Shown here: positions 42,741 through 49,799 of the stretch, piece by piece
How the letters are laid out: the number at the start of each line of letters is the position of its first letter
Numbering within the stretch: position 1 is the stretch's first letter
DNA from: Virgisporangium aurantiacum
GTDB lineage: Bacteria; Actinomycetota; Actinomycetes; Mycobacteriales; Micromonosporaceae
Direction: 5' to 3'
DNA length: 64,000 bases
Assembly (NCBI RefSeq): GCF_016863635.1
Contig: NZ_BOPG01000090.1
Span: 21,247-85,246, forward strand
Program-made: the position numbers and the translations under genes
The notes under the pieces: generated by a model
What the model was told of the DNA's origin: nothing
What the model saw: the letters and a program-made list of their open reading frames with translations, nothing else
The model's database searches: none

Positions 42741-44299
42741 AAGCCCGCAGTGATCCGGGTGAACTCCAGGTCGCCCTGCGAGATGCCGCTGCAGTTGGAC
42801 ACCACGCCGCCGCCGGGGCACGGACGGTCGCGGTTGACCGACCAGAACGCCAGCCGCGCCAGGCCGCGTGCCTTGGCCCAGTCGCGGATCGCGGTCCAGG
42901 CGGCCGGGGAGGTGAGCTCCTGCTGGTCGCTGAGCCCGTTCATCCCGGAGATGCCCATGTGCTGGTAGGCGGTCGCGTCGGACCAGCCGAACTGCGCCTT
43001 CAGCGCGTTCTTCAGGCCCTCGGCGGCGTTGATCGTGTCGGTCTGGATGTTCGAGCCGCCGAAGTCGAACGGCATGATCGTGAAAATGTCGACGTTCGCG
43101 TTCAGCTCACGCGCCCGCTGGATGAGCTGCAGGCCGTTGAAGTTCGGACCGGTGGTCGTGGTGCCGAACGTGACGATCGTCTGCAGACCCGCGTTGTTCT
43201 GCTTGACGATCCGCAACGCGTTGAGGATGCGGTCGCGCACCGTGGCGTTCTCGAACTCGTCGAAGTTCTCGATGTCGATGTCGATCGCCTTGAGGTTGTA
43301 GGCGTTGATCACCTGCTGGTACGCACCCGCCAGCGCCTCCGGAGTGGCGCAGTTCGGGCCCAGCTTGTTGCCCTGCCAGCCACCGAACGACGGCACGACG
43401 TCGCCGCCGGCCGCGCGGATCGCGTTGATCGTCTGCTGGTCGACGCCGCCGGTGAGCGGACGCTGGCTGTCCCACGACGGGGTGCAGCCACCACCCGACA
43501 GCACGAACGCCAGCGTGAACCACTTCACGCCGGTGGCGCTCATGACGCTCGCCGCGTTCTGCGGGTCGCCCCAACCGAGGTACAGGTACGGCGCGCCGCG
43601 CCCGCCACCCGGGTTGGTGCATCCGGTGGTGGTGCCGGTGACCGAACCGCTCTTCGCCGATTCGCCGTTGCCGTTGTACGCCGCGACCGTGTACGTCCTC
43701 GAGGTGCACGTTCCCAGCCCCGAGATGGTGGTGCTGGTGCCGGTGACGGTGGCGCGCACCGTCGTCCCCTCGTAGACCCGGTATCCGGTGACCGTGCCGC
43801 TGCTGGCGTTCCACGCCAACGAGATCGCCGACGCGGTGGTGCCGGTGACCCGCACGTTGCCCGGCGTGCCGGGCGCACCCGGGTTGGTGGGGCCGCCGCC
43901 GGCGCACGGCGCGTTGTTGAGCGTGCAGTTCGACGGGTTGCCGCTTCCGGTTCCGATGAAACCGAAGCTGGCCTGGCCACCCGGAGCGATCGTGCCGTTC
44001 CAGGTGCTGGTGAACGTGTAGCGCTGGCCGCTCTGCGAACGGTTCGCGTCCCACGACGAGCTGATCCCGGTGCCGGCCGGCAGGTCGAACGCGACCGTCC
44101 AGCCGTTGATCGTGGTGGTCGAGCCGTTGGTGATGGTGACCTTGGCCTCGAACCCGGTACTCCACGAGGACGTCTTGACGATGGTCGCGGTCGGATCGGC
44201 CGCGTATGCGGGCGCGCCGGTGGCGACCACACCGACGAGCGCACCGAGAAGCGCGACGGCGGCGCCGGACAGCAACCGGCGCCGGATGGCAGGAGTCAT
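42737..44299 (-). CDS. Secreted GH18 chitinase with CBM2 and fibronectin type III domains
   Basis: 520 residues; ATG with GGGAGG eight bases upstream. Signal peptide about 1-33 (cleavage after APAYA). CBM2 about 34-137 (WSTGFEAKVTITN, W66 and related aromatic residues). FN3 about 145-228. GH18 about 236-520 with catalytic DIDIE at 340-344, Glu344 as acid/base, and SFGGWQGN. Expected to hydrolyse chitin outside the cell. A DasR-like palindrome lies 88 bases upstream of the start. Confidence 0.95.
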   Translation of the reverse strand: MTPAIRRRLLSGAAVALLGALVGVVATGAPAYAADPTATIVKTSSWSTGFEAKVTITNGSTTTINGWTVAFDLPAGTGISSSWDANRSQSGQRYTFTSTWNGTIAPGGQASFGFIGTGSGNPSNCTLNNAPCAGGGPTNPGAPGTPGNVRVTGTTASAISLAWNASSGTVTGYRVYEGTTVRATVTGTSTTISGLGTCTSRTYTVAAYNGNGESAKSGSVTGTTTGCTNPGGGRGAPYLYLGWGDPQNAASVMSATGVKWFTLAFVLSGGGCTPSWDSQRPLTGGVDQQTINAIRAAGGDVVPSFGGWQGNKLGPNCATPEALAGAYQQVINAYNLKAIDIDIENFDEFENATVRDRILNALRIVKQNNAGLQTIVTFGTTTTGPNFNGLQLIQRARELNANVDIFTIMPFDFGGSNIQTDTINAAEGLKNALKAQFGWSDATAYQHMGISGMNGLSDQQELTSPAAWTAIRDWAKARGLARLAFWSVNRDRPCPGGGVVSNCSGISQGDLEFTRITAGF

Positions 44300-44386
44300 G
44301 GGCGGACCTCCCAGGAGGAACGTGGGGTTGATCAGGTACACGACCCCGCCCGGCCGCGCTGGATACACGCTAGTCGATTCCCACGG

Positions 44387-44404
44387 GTCCGGTCTATACC
44401 GGAC
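44387..44404. promoter_or_regulatory. Probable DasR-responsive element (dre)
   Basis: GTCCGGTCTATACCGGAC has perfect 7 bp arms around CTAT. Core GGTCTA-ACC agrees with the Streptomyces dre consensus (TGGTCTAGACCA). Its place 88 bases upstream of the chitinase start supports repression by DasR, relieved by amino-sugar phosphates. Confidence 0.7.
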
Positions 44405-44444
44405 TAGACGGCATCTCGCCGAACCCCACAGTGGATGGTCTTCG

Positions 44445-44517
44445 AAGCCGCAGTCGGAATCGAACCGACGCACACCCGATTTGCACTCGGAGCCCTTGAC
44501 CACTCGGGCATACGGCC
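44445..44517 (-). tRNA. tRNA-Cys(GCA)
   Basis: 73 bases. Acceptor GGCCGTA / TGCGGCT, anticodon loop GTGCAAA, T-arm GTCGG-TTCGATT-CCGAC, T73 as usual for Cys. Last gene of the eleven-tRNA array in transcription order; sequence differs from typical actinobacterial Cys tRNA. Confidence 0.85.
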
Positions 44518-44527
44518 GCTGATCACG

Positions 44528-44599
44528 TACCCGCACCAGGATTCGAACCTGGGACGTCCGCCGTGTGAGGACGGCGCTCTTCCGCTGAGCTACACGGGC
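44528..44599 (-). tRNA. tRNA-Val(CAC)
   Basis: 72 bases. Acceptor GCCCGTG pairs with TGCGGGT only with several G-T pairs. Anticodon loop CTCACAC, T-arm CCAGG-TTCGAAT-CCTGG, A73. Confidence 0.85.
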
Positions 44600-44617
44600 C
44601 TGTTCACTGTTCGTACG

Positions 44618-44692
44618 TAGCGCGGACGGGATTCGAACCCGCATGTGCCCTGGGTGAAAACCAGGTGACTTTCCCGATTCGTCTACCGCGCC
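44618..44692 (-). tRNA. tRNA-Glu(TTC)
   Basis: 75 bases. Acceptor GGCGCGG / CCGCGCT, anticodon stem CCTGG / CCAGG with loop TTTTCAC, T-arm GCGGG-TTCGAAT-CCCGT, A73. Confidence 0.88.
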
Positions 44693-44693
44693 G

Positions 44694-44767
44694 TGGCGGG
44701 GGAGGGAGTCGAACCCTCAATCGCTCGGCTTATGAGGCCGGCCAGTTACCGTTACACGCACCCCGCA
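44694..44767 (-). tRNA. tRNA-Met(CAT), with a 1-72 mismatch
   Basis: 74 bases. Anticodon loop CTCATAA. Acceptor TGCGGGG pairs with CCCCGCC except for a T1-C72 mismatch. An unpaired 1-72 position is an initiator-like feature, but the anticodon stem (GGC / GCC at 29-31 / 39-41) lacks the GGG / CCC of initiators. Elongator, initiator and Ile2 roles are all possible. Confidence 0.75.
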
Positions 44768-44768
44768 G

Positions 44769-44840
44769 TACGCCGCCAGGGACTTGAACCCCGAACCCAC
44801 TGCTTAAGAGGCAGTCGCTCTACCGTTGAGCTAGCGGCGC
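44769..44840 (-). tRNA. tRNA-Lys(CTT)
   Basis: 72 bases. Acceptor GCGCCGC / GCGGCGT, anticodon loop CTCTTAA in stem ACTGC / GCAGT, T-arm CGGGG-TTCAAGT-CCCTG, A73. One base from the Met gene. Confidence 0.88.
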
Positions 44841-44850
44841 ATGTGCTGCG

Positions 44851-44937
44851 CGGAGGTTGGGAGACTCGAACTCCCGACAGAAGATGTCTCCTGTTACGGA
44901 TTAGCAATCCGCTGCCTTACCACTCGGCCAAACCTCC
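44851..44937 (-). tRNA. tRNA-Ser(GCT)
   Basis: 87 bases with a long variable arm. Acceptor GGAGGTT / AACCTCC, anticodon loop TTGCTAA, T-arm CGGGA-G-type stem around TTCGAGT, G73. Confidence 0.88.
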
Positions 44938-44982
44938 AACGTTCCTGCCGGCCCCCCTCGGCATGCCGTCGACAGGAACTCG

Positions 44983-45054
44983 CGCCCCGTACCGGGATTG
45001 AACCGGCGACCTCGCGCTCGACAGGCGCTTGCTCTCCCACTGAGCTAACAGGGC
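44983..45054 (-). tRNA. tRNA-Asp(GTC)
   Basis: 72 bases. Acceptor GCCCTGT / ACGGGGC, anticodon loop CTGTCGA, T-loop TTCAATC, G73. A 15-base segment covering its 5' end is repeated directly upstream (45045-45074). Confidence 0.85.
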
Positions 45055-45074
45055 TTGGGCTAACAGGGCTTGAT
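45045..45074. repeat. Direct duplication of tRNA-Asp 5' end
   Basis: On the plus strand CTAACAGGGCTTGGG (45045-45059) recurs at 45060-45074 as CTAACAGGGCTTGAT, 13 of 15 bases identical. It looks like a small tandem slip or a scar of array rearrangement. Confidence 0.75.
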
Positions 45075-45084
45075 CTCTACTGCG

Positions 45085-45157
45085 TACCCGGAGCGCGATT
45101 CGAACGCGCAACCTCACCGTTCTGAGCGGTGCGCCTCTGCCGTTGGGCCACCCGGGC
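45085..45157 (-). tRNA. tRNA with leucine anticodon CAG but short variable loop
   Basis: 73 bases. Acceptor GCCCGGG / TCCGGGT, anticodon stem CACCG / CGGTG with loop CTCAGAA, variable region only AGGTT, T-arm GCGCG-TTCGAAT-CGCGC, A73. Bacterial Leu tRNAs are class II with a long variable arm, so this gene is anomalous. The acceptor and D-arm resemble Leu tRNAs. Confidence 0.7.
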
Positions 45158-45175
45158 TTGAATTTCACATGTGCG

Positions 45176-45248
45176 CTGCGAGCGGAGGACTCGAACCTCC
45201 AACCTTCCGGTTCAGAGCCGGACGTGCTGCCAGTTGCACCAGCCCGCA
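45176..45248 (-). tRNA. tRNA-Gln(CTG)
   Basis: 73 bases. Acceptor TGCGGGC / GCTCGCA, anticodon loop CTCTGAA in stem TCCGG / CCGGA, T-arm GGAGG-TTCGAGT-CCTCC, G73. Weak 1-72 T-A pair as expected for Gln. Confidence 0.9.
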
Positions 45249-45307
45249 AAGGGTCTGTTCTGCTGCCCGGCCGGCAGGTCCCCCCGCGGGACCCACCGGC
45301 CGGACGC

Positions 45308-45748
45308 TCAGCGCAGGTACATCGCCGCCCAGTTGGGAACCGTCGGCGCGGTTCGCAGGGGCATGCGTGCCTCGGACGGAGTCCGGTCACCCTTGCGCTG
45401 GTTGCAGCCGCCGCAGGCGGCCACGGTGTTGAGCCAGCTGTTGGCGCCACCGCGCGAACGCGGCAGCACGTGGTCGATCGTCGACGCGGGCCGGCCGCAG
45501 TAACCGCAGCGGCGGCCGTCACGCACCAGCACACCGGCCCGGGACCACGCCGGGCCGCGGCTGTGCCGCCACCGGGTGACGACGTACGACACCAGCCGGA
45601 CGACCGTCGGCACCGGGTAGACGCCGATGAGCCGGTCGGGCTTCGCCTCGTGGATCTCGGCGACCCGCCGCACCAGCATCCGCACGGCATGGCGGACGCT
45701 GACCCGGTGGAGTGGGCCGAGGTCGGCGTTCAGAACCAGGACGTCCAC
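45308..45748 (-). CDS. HNH endonuclease-family protein within tRNA array
   Basis: 146 residues from GTG at 45746-45748. The N-terminal VLVLNADLGPLHRVSVRHAVRMLV segment, quoted in part, is shared by actinobacterial and phage HNH proteins. The nuclease motif is CGYCGRPASTIDHVLPRSRGG with Zn-binding CxxC pairs (CGYC and CGGC) and catalytic His in DHV; a final Asn-Arg-Lys segment (CNQRKGDR) completes the fold. Located between Gly and Gln tRNA genes on the same strand. May be a homing-type or DNA-repair nuclease. Confidence 0.88.
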   Translation of the reverse strand: MDVLVLNADLGPLHRVSVRHAVRMLVRRVAEIHEAKPDRLIGVYPVPTVVRLVSYVVTRWRHSRGPAWSRAGVLVRDGRRCGYCGRPASTIDHVLPRSRGGANSWLNTVAACGGCNQRKGDRTPSEARMPLRTAPTVPNWAAMYLR

Positions 45749-45792
45749 CGGATCCCCCTTCCACGTCGTGATCGGTCGGACTGACTTACAGG

Positions 45793-45867
45793 AGCGGCAG
45801 CCGGGATTCGAACCCGGGACCTCGACGATGGCAACGTCACGCTCTGACCAAACTGAGCTACAACCGC
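45793..45867 (-). tRNA. tRNA-Gly(GCC)
   Basis: 75 bases. Anticodon loop TTGCCAT, T-arm CCGGG-TTCGAAT-CCCGG, T73 typical of Gly. Acceptor GCGGTTG / CTGCCGC has an internal T-T mismatch. Confidence 0.85.
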
Positions 45868-45929
45868 ATATAGACCATCCACTGTGGAGTTATCAAATAA
45901 GCAATTCCTGTTTCGGGCAGGAAGAATCG

Positions 45930-46003
45930 CACGGGCGGAAGGAGTCGAACCCACAACCGACGGCTTTGGAGACCGCTGCTCTACCTGATTGAGCTACACC
46001 CGT
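45930..46003 (-). tRNA. tRNA-Trp(CCA)
   Basis: 74 bases. Acceptor ACGGGTG / CGCCCGT, anticodon loop CTCCAAA, G73. T-stem GTGGG / CCTTC pairs poorly. First tRNA of the array; its 5' end lies 7 bases after the T-tract of a terminator. Confidence 0.85.
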
Positions 46004-46009
46004 ATGTCT

Positions 46010-46054
46010 TATGGAATAAAGAAACCGCCCGGTCCCTGGAGCGGGGCGGGCGGT
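46010..46054 (-). terminator. Intrinsic terminator just upstream of tRNA-Trp
   Basis: On the minus strand ACCGCCC and GGGCGGT enclose a GCCCC / GGGAC inner stem, followed by TTTCTTTATT. It follows the small ORF at 46075-46218 by 21 bases and precedes tRNA-Trp by 7. Confidence 0.75.
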
Positions 46055-46074
46055 GCGTAGAACGCTGGATGCGC

Positions 46075-46218
46075 CTACGTACACCTCCGGCCCGAGCCGA
46101 GGCCATTCACCTTCAGATCTAGGAAACTGCTACCCGCACAGGCGAACGCCCAGACGCCATCCCCGCGCAGCCACTGCTGCCGCGGTTCAGTCGAGGCGAT
46201 CTGCCCGAACATAGCCAT
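46075..46218 (-). CDS. Small ORF of 47 residues upstream of tRNA-Trp
   Basis: ATG at 46216-46218; AGGAG lies directly upstream and is better spaced for a second ATG two codons later (MFGQIAS). The peptide includes two Trp (QQWLRG, DGVWAF) and ends in RRCT. Unrecognised. Own ribosome site and a terminator right after the stop suggest a real short transcription unit. 46219-46333 shows no gene. Confidence 0.5.
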   Translation of the reverse strand: MAMFGQIASTEPRQQWLRGDGVWAFACAGSSFLDLKVNGLGSGRRCT

Positions 46219-46333
46219 CTCCTGTCTCTCTCTATCTCTTCTCTCGCTTGGTGCCGTTCTAAGGTAGGGCCAACCCACCACCCCATGCAAGCCTTTTTGA
46301 TCGATGGCACGAATTGGTTATCGAACCCATTCT

Positions 46334-47059
46334 TCAGTCCACTGTGGACTGATACCCGCCGCCGAGGTAGGCGCTCTGCACGCGGTCGTCCCCCGCGAGG
46401 TCGGCCGGCGTTCCGGTGGTCACCACGCGGCCGCGGTCCATCACCGCGACCCGGTCGGCGACCCGGAACGCGGCCCGCGCGTTCTGCTCCACCAGCAGGA
46501 TCGCCTGCCCCTGCTCGTCCCGCAGCCGGCCGAGCGCCGCGAAGATCTCGGCCACCAGGCGGGGCGCCAGCCCGACGCTGGGCTCGTCGAGCACCAGCAC
46601 CTTCGGCGCCGCCATCAGCCCGCGGCCGATCACCACCATCTGCTGCTCGCCGCCGGACAGCGTGCCGGCCGGCTGCGCCAGCCGCGACCGCAGCCGCGGA
46701 AAGAGGTCCAGCACACGGTCGCGGTCGGCGGGGGTCGCGGACCGGCGCCGCGTCCAGCCGCCGAGCGCAAGGTTGTCGGCGACCGTCAGGGACGGGAACA
46801 CCAGGCGGTTCTCCGGGACGTGCGCCAGACCGGCCGCCGCGATCCGCTCGGGCCGCAGCCCGTCGACCGCACGACCGTCCACCGTGACCGTTCCCGCCGA
46901 CGGCCGGATGAGGCCGGAGACCGCGCGCAGCAACGTCGTCTTGCCGGCGCCGTTGGCGCCGATCACCGCGAGCAGGTGACCGGCCGGCACGGAAAGGTCG
47001 ATCCCGTGCAGCACGCGGAGGTTGTCGTACCCGGCGTGCAACCCTTCCACCTCGAGCAT
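46334..47059 (-). CDS. livF: Branched-chain amino acid-type ABC transporter ATPase
   Basis: 241 residues. Walker A GANGAGKTT, Q-loop PENRLVFPSLTV, signature LSGGEQQM, Walker B LVLDEPSVGLAP (LivF form) and switch LVEQN. Shares one base with the upstream stop (TGATG). Last gene of the liv operon. The final codons include the palindrome GTCCACTGTGGAC. Confidence 0.94.
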   Translation of the reverse strand: MLEVEGLHAGYDNLRVLHGIDLSVPAGHLLAVIGANGAGKTTLLRAVSGLIRPSAGTVTVDGRAVDGLRPERIAAAGLAHVPENRLVFPSLTVADNLALGGWTRRRSATPADRDRVLDLFPRLRSRLAQPAGTLSGGEQQMVVIGRGLMAAPKVLVLDEPSVGLAPRLVAEIFAALGRLRDEQGQAILLVEQNARAAFRVADRVAVMDRGRVVTTGTPADLAGDDRVQSAYLGGGYQSTVD

Positions 47060-48933
47060 CAGTCCCCCTGCACCACCGACCGGGCGACCGGATCCACCGC
47101 GGCCTGCTCCTCCTCGATGCCGAGGTACGCGGCGACCACGGCGGGATCGTGGCGCACCGCGGCCGGATCGCCCAGCGCGATGAGGCGACCGTCGTCGAGC
47201 ACGGCGACGCGGTCGGCCAGCGCCAGCACGGCCTCGACGTCGTGCTCGACGAGCACGATCGCCATTCCCCCGGCCCGCAGCCGCCGCAGCAACCGGGCCA
47301 GGTCGCGACGTTCGCCACCGGAGAGGCCGGCCATCGGCTCGTCGAGCAGCAGCAGGTCGGGTTCCAGCGCGAGCGCGCGGGCGATCTCCAGCAGCCGCTG
47401 CTGCCCGAACGGCAGGTCGCCGGCCGGCCGGTCGGCAACCTCGGACAGTCCCACGAGAGAGAGGAAGTCGTCGGTGGACCGGTGGATCGCGCGCTCCTCC
47501 GCCCGCGCCGGCAGCACCAGCGCGCCACGCGCGAGCCCGGCCCGGCCGCGCAGGTGCCGGCCAACGGCGACGTTGCCGCGCACGGTGGTCGAGCGGAAGA
47601 TCTGCAGATTCTGGAAGGTCCGGGTGGCCCGGGCCCGGGCGAACACGTGCGGCTTTCGGCCGTCGATGCGTTCGCCTTTCAGGCGAACGGTTCCGGTCGA
47701 CGGCGTGAGCACGCCGCTCACGATGTTGAAGCACGTGGTCTTGCCGGCGCCGTTGGGTCCGATGAGCCCGAAGATCTCCCCCGCGCGCACCTCGAACGAC
47801 ACGTCGTCGACGGCGACGACGCCACCGAACCGGCGCACGAGGTGCTCGACCTCCAGCAGCGTCGTGCCCGGTGCGGGCCGGCCGTCGCGCGCCAACAACG
47901 GGGTCTCGTCGGAATCGTCCACTGTGGACGCCGCGGCCGGCGCGGCGCCGGGTCGCACCCGGTCGAGCAGCCGGCGGAACAGCCCGTGGATGCCGCCCGG
48001 CAGGAACAGGATCACCGCGGTGAGCACGATCCCGAACCCGATCAGCTCCACCTCCCCCACCGCGTCGGGCACGATCTTCGGGATCAGGTCGTGCAGTCCC
48101 TCGTCCAGGAATTCCACCGCGAACGCGCCGAGCACCGCGCCCCAGACGCTGCCGATGCCGCCGAGCACGGCCATCAGCAGGAACTCGACCGACAGCGAGA
48201 AGTTCGCCGCGCCCGGGTTCACCACCGTGATCCAGTGCACGTACGCGACGCCGGCCAGCCCGGCGTAGCCGGCGGAGAGCACGAACACCTGCAACCGCAG
48301 CCGGAACGTGTCGGCGCCGAGGCACTCGGCGGCCACCTCCGAGTCGTTGATCGCGCCGAGCGCCCGGCCGATCCGTCCCGCCACGACGTTGCGCGCCAGC
48401 AGCAGCGCGGCGACCACCACCGGGGCCAGCAACCAGAAGTACTCGGCGGCGCTGTCGTAGCGCCGCCCGCCGAACTCCGGCTTCGGCACGCCGTAGATGC
48501 CCGAGGTGGCGCCGAGGTACTCCGACTCGGTGGCCGCGACCGTCACGATGATGCCCAGGCCGAGCGTCGCCAGCGCCAGGTAGTGCCCGCGCAGGCGCAG
48601 CAGCGGCAGGCCGACCAGCAACGCGACGAGCATCGCCAGGCCCACCGCGGCGACGGCGGCCGGCACCATCGGCACCGAATAGCGCGTCACGAGGACCGCC
48701 TGCGTGTAGGCGCCGACGGCGAAGAACGCGGCCTGGCCGAGGCTCACCTGCCCGGCGAGGCCCATCAGCAGCGACAGGCCGATCGCGGCGAGGGAGTAGA
48801 TCAGCGCGTACACGCCCACGTTGACGGCGTCGTCCGGCGCGACGAGCGGGAAGACGGCCAGCACCACGGCGAGGAGCGCGAAGCTCCACAGTGGACCCCG
48901 AAGCAGTGGACCCCGAAGCAGGCGCGTCGCCAT
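47059..48933 (-). CDS. Fused LivM permease - LivG ATPase of branched-chain-type ABC transporter
   Basis: 624 residues. Permease part about 1-330 with 8-10 helices and the LivM pattern (GLAGQVSLGQAAFFAVGAY, TGSGIYGVPKP-like segment). A linker (about 335-365) leads to an ATPase (about 370-605): Walker A GPNGAGKTT, signature with LPFGQQRLLEIARAL, Walker B LLLLDEPMAGL and LVEHD. Fusion of M and G subunits is common in actinobacteria. The N-terminus contains a duplicated LLRGP from a 15-base tandem repeat. Confidence 0.93.
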   Translation of the reverse strand: MATRLLRGPLLRGPLWSFALLAVVLAVFPLVAPDDAVNVGVYALIYSLAAIGLSLLMGLAGQVSLGQAAFFAVGAYTQAVLVTRYSVPMVPAAVAAVGLAMLVALLVGLPLLRLRGHYLALATLGLGIIVTVAATESEYLGATSGIYGVPKPEFGGRRYDSAAEYFWLLAPVVVAALLLARNVVAGRIGRALGAINDSEVAAECLGADTFRLRLQVFVLSAGYAGLAGVAYVHWITVVNPGAANFSLSVEFLLMAVLGGIGSVWGAVLGAFAVEFLDEGLHDLIPKIVPDAVGEVELIGFGIVLTAVILFLPGGIHGLFRRLLDRVRPGAAPAAASTVDDSDETPLLARDGRPAPGTTLLEVEHLVRRFGGVVAVDDVSFEVRAGEIFGLIGPNGAGKTTCFNIVSGVLTPSTGTVRLKGERIDGRKPHVFARARATRTFQNLQIFRSTTVRGNVAVGRHLRGRAGLARGALVLPARAEERAIHRSTDDFLSLVGLSEVADRPAGDLPFGQQRLLEIARALALEPDLLLLDEPMAGLSGGERRDLARLLRRLRAGGMAIVLVEHDVEAVLALADRVAVLDDGRLIALGDPAAVRHDPAVVAAYLGIEEEQAAVDPVARSVVQGD

Positions 48934-49799
48934 CAGACCCTCGCCACGCTGTGCTGGCGCAGGATCCCGCCGGGACGCGCGACCAGCACCACGATCAGCA
49001 CCACGAACGCGACCGCGTCGCGGAACCCGGAGTCGACGTACCCGGCGACGAGCGACTCCAGCACACCGAGCACCACCCCACCGGCGACCGCGCCCCGGAT
49101 CGAGGTCAGCCCGCCCAGCGTCGCGGCGACGAATCCCTTGAGCCCCAACGCCAGCCCCGAGTCCCAGGCGCTGAAGTACACGGGGCTCGCGAGCACGCCG
49201 GCGATGCCGCCGAGGAGGCCGGCGATCCCGAACGACAGCAGCCCGGCACCCGACACCGAGATGCCCACCAGGCGGGCCGCCGTCGGCTGCTCGGCGCAGG
49301 CGCGCAACGCCTTGCCGGTGAGCGTCCGCTCGTAGAACGCCGCGACCGCGACCGACACGACCGCGGTGACCCCGATGATCCACAGGTACTGCGCCCGGAC
49401 CGACACGCCCCACACGACGAAGTCGTTGCCGGGAAAGGGATCCAGGCCGCGCCCCTCCGGTCCCCAGAGCAGCAGCATCGCCGCCTTCAACGCGGTGGAC
49501 AGGCCGAGCGTGAGCATGATGGACAGCAGCGTGGTCATCCGTTTCACCGGTGCCAGGACCAGCCGCACGAGCAGGGCCACCGTCACCACCGTGAGCACGG
49601 AGACCAGCAGCGCGAGCGGCAGCGGCAGCCCGGCGGTGGTGGCGGTGATCGCGATCAGGCCGGCCAGCGCGGCGAACTCGCCCTGCGTGAGGTTGATGAC
49701 CTCGCTGACCGAGAAGATCACGGTGAAGCCCATGGCGATCAACGCGTAGATCGCCCCGACCGAGATCCCCGCGACGAGCAGCTGTAACAGGTCGGTCAT
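48933..49799 (-). CDS. livH: Branched-chain amino acid-type ABC permease
   Basis: 288 residues, eight helices. LivH pattern: LLVAGISVGAIYALIAMGFTVIFSVSEVINLTQGEF, quoted in part, and GLKGFVAATLGGLTSIRGAVAGG near the C-terminus. ATG overlaps the binding-protein stop as ATGA. Confidence 0.94.
   Translation of the reverse strand: MTDLLQLLVAGISVGAIYALIAMGFTVIFSVSEVINLTQGEFAALAGLIAITATTAGLPLPLALLVSVLTVVTVALLVRLVLAPVKRMTTLLSIMLTLGLSTALKAAMLLLWGPEGRGLDPFPGNDFVVWGVSVRAQYLWIIGVTAVVSVAVAAFYERTLTGKALRACAEQPTAARLVGISVSGAGLLSFGIAGLLGGIAGVLASPVYFSAWDSGLALGLKGFVAATLGGLTSIRGAVAGGVVLGVLESLVAGYVDSGFRDAVAFVVLIVVLVARPGGILRQHSVARV

Noticed and set aside
44445..46003. Prophage remnant
   Set aside because: tRNA array and HNH gene are suggestive, but there are no integrase, capsid, terminase or tail genes in the flanks, and both neighbours are ordinary chromosomal genes.
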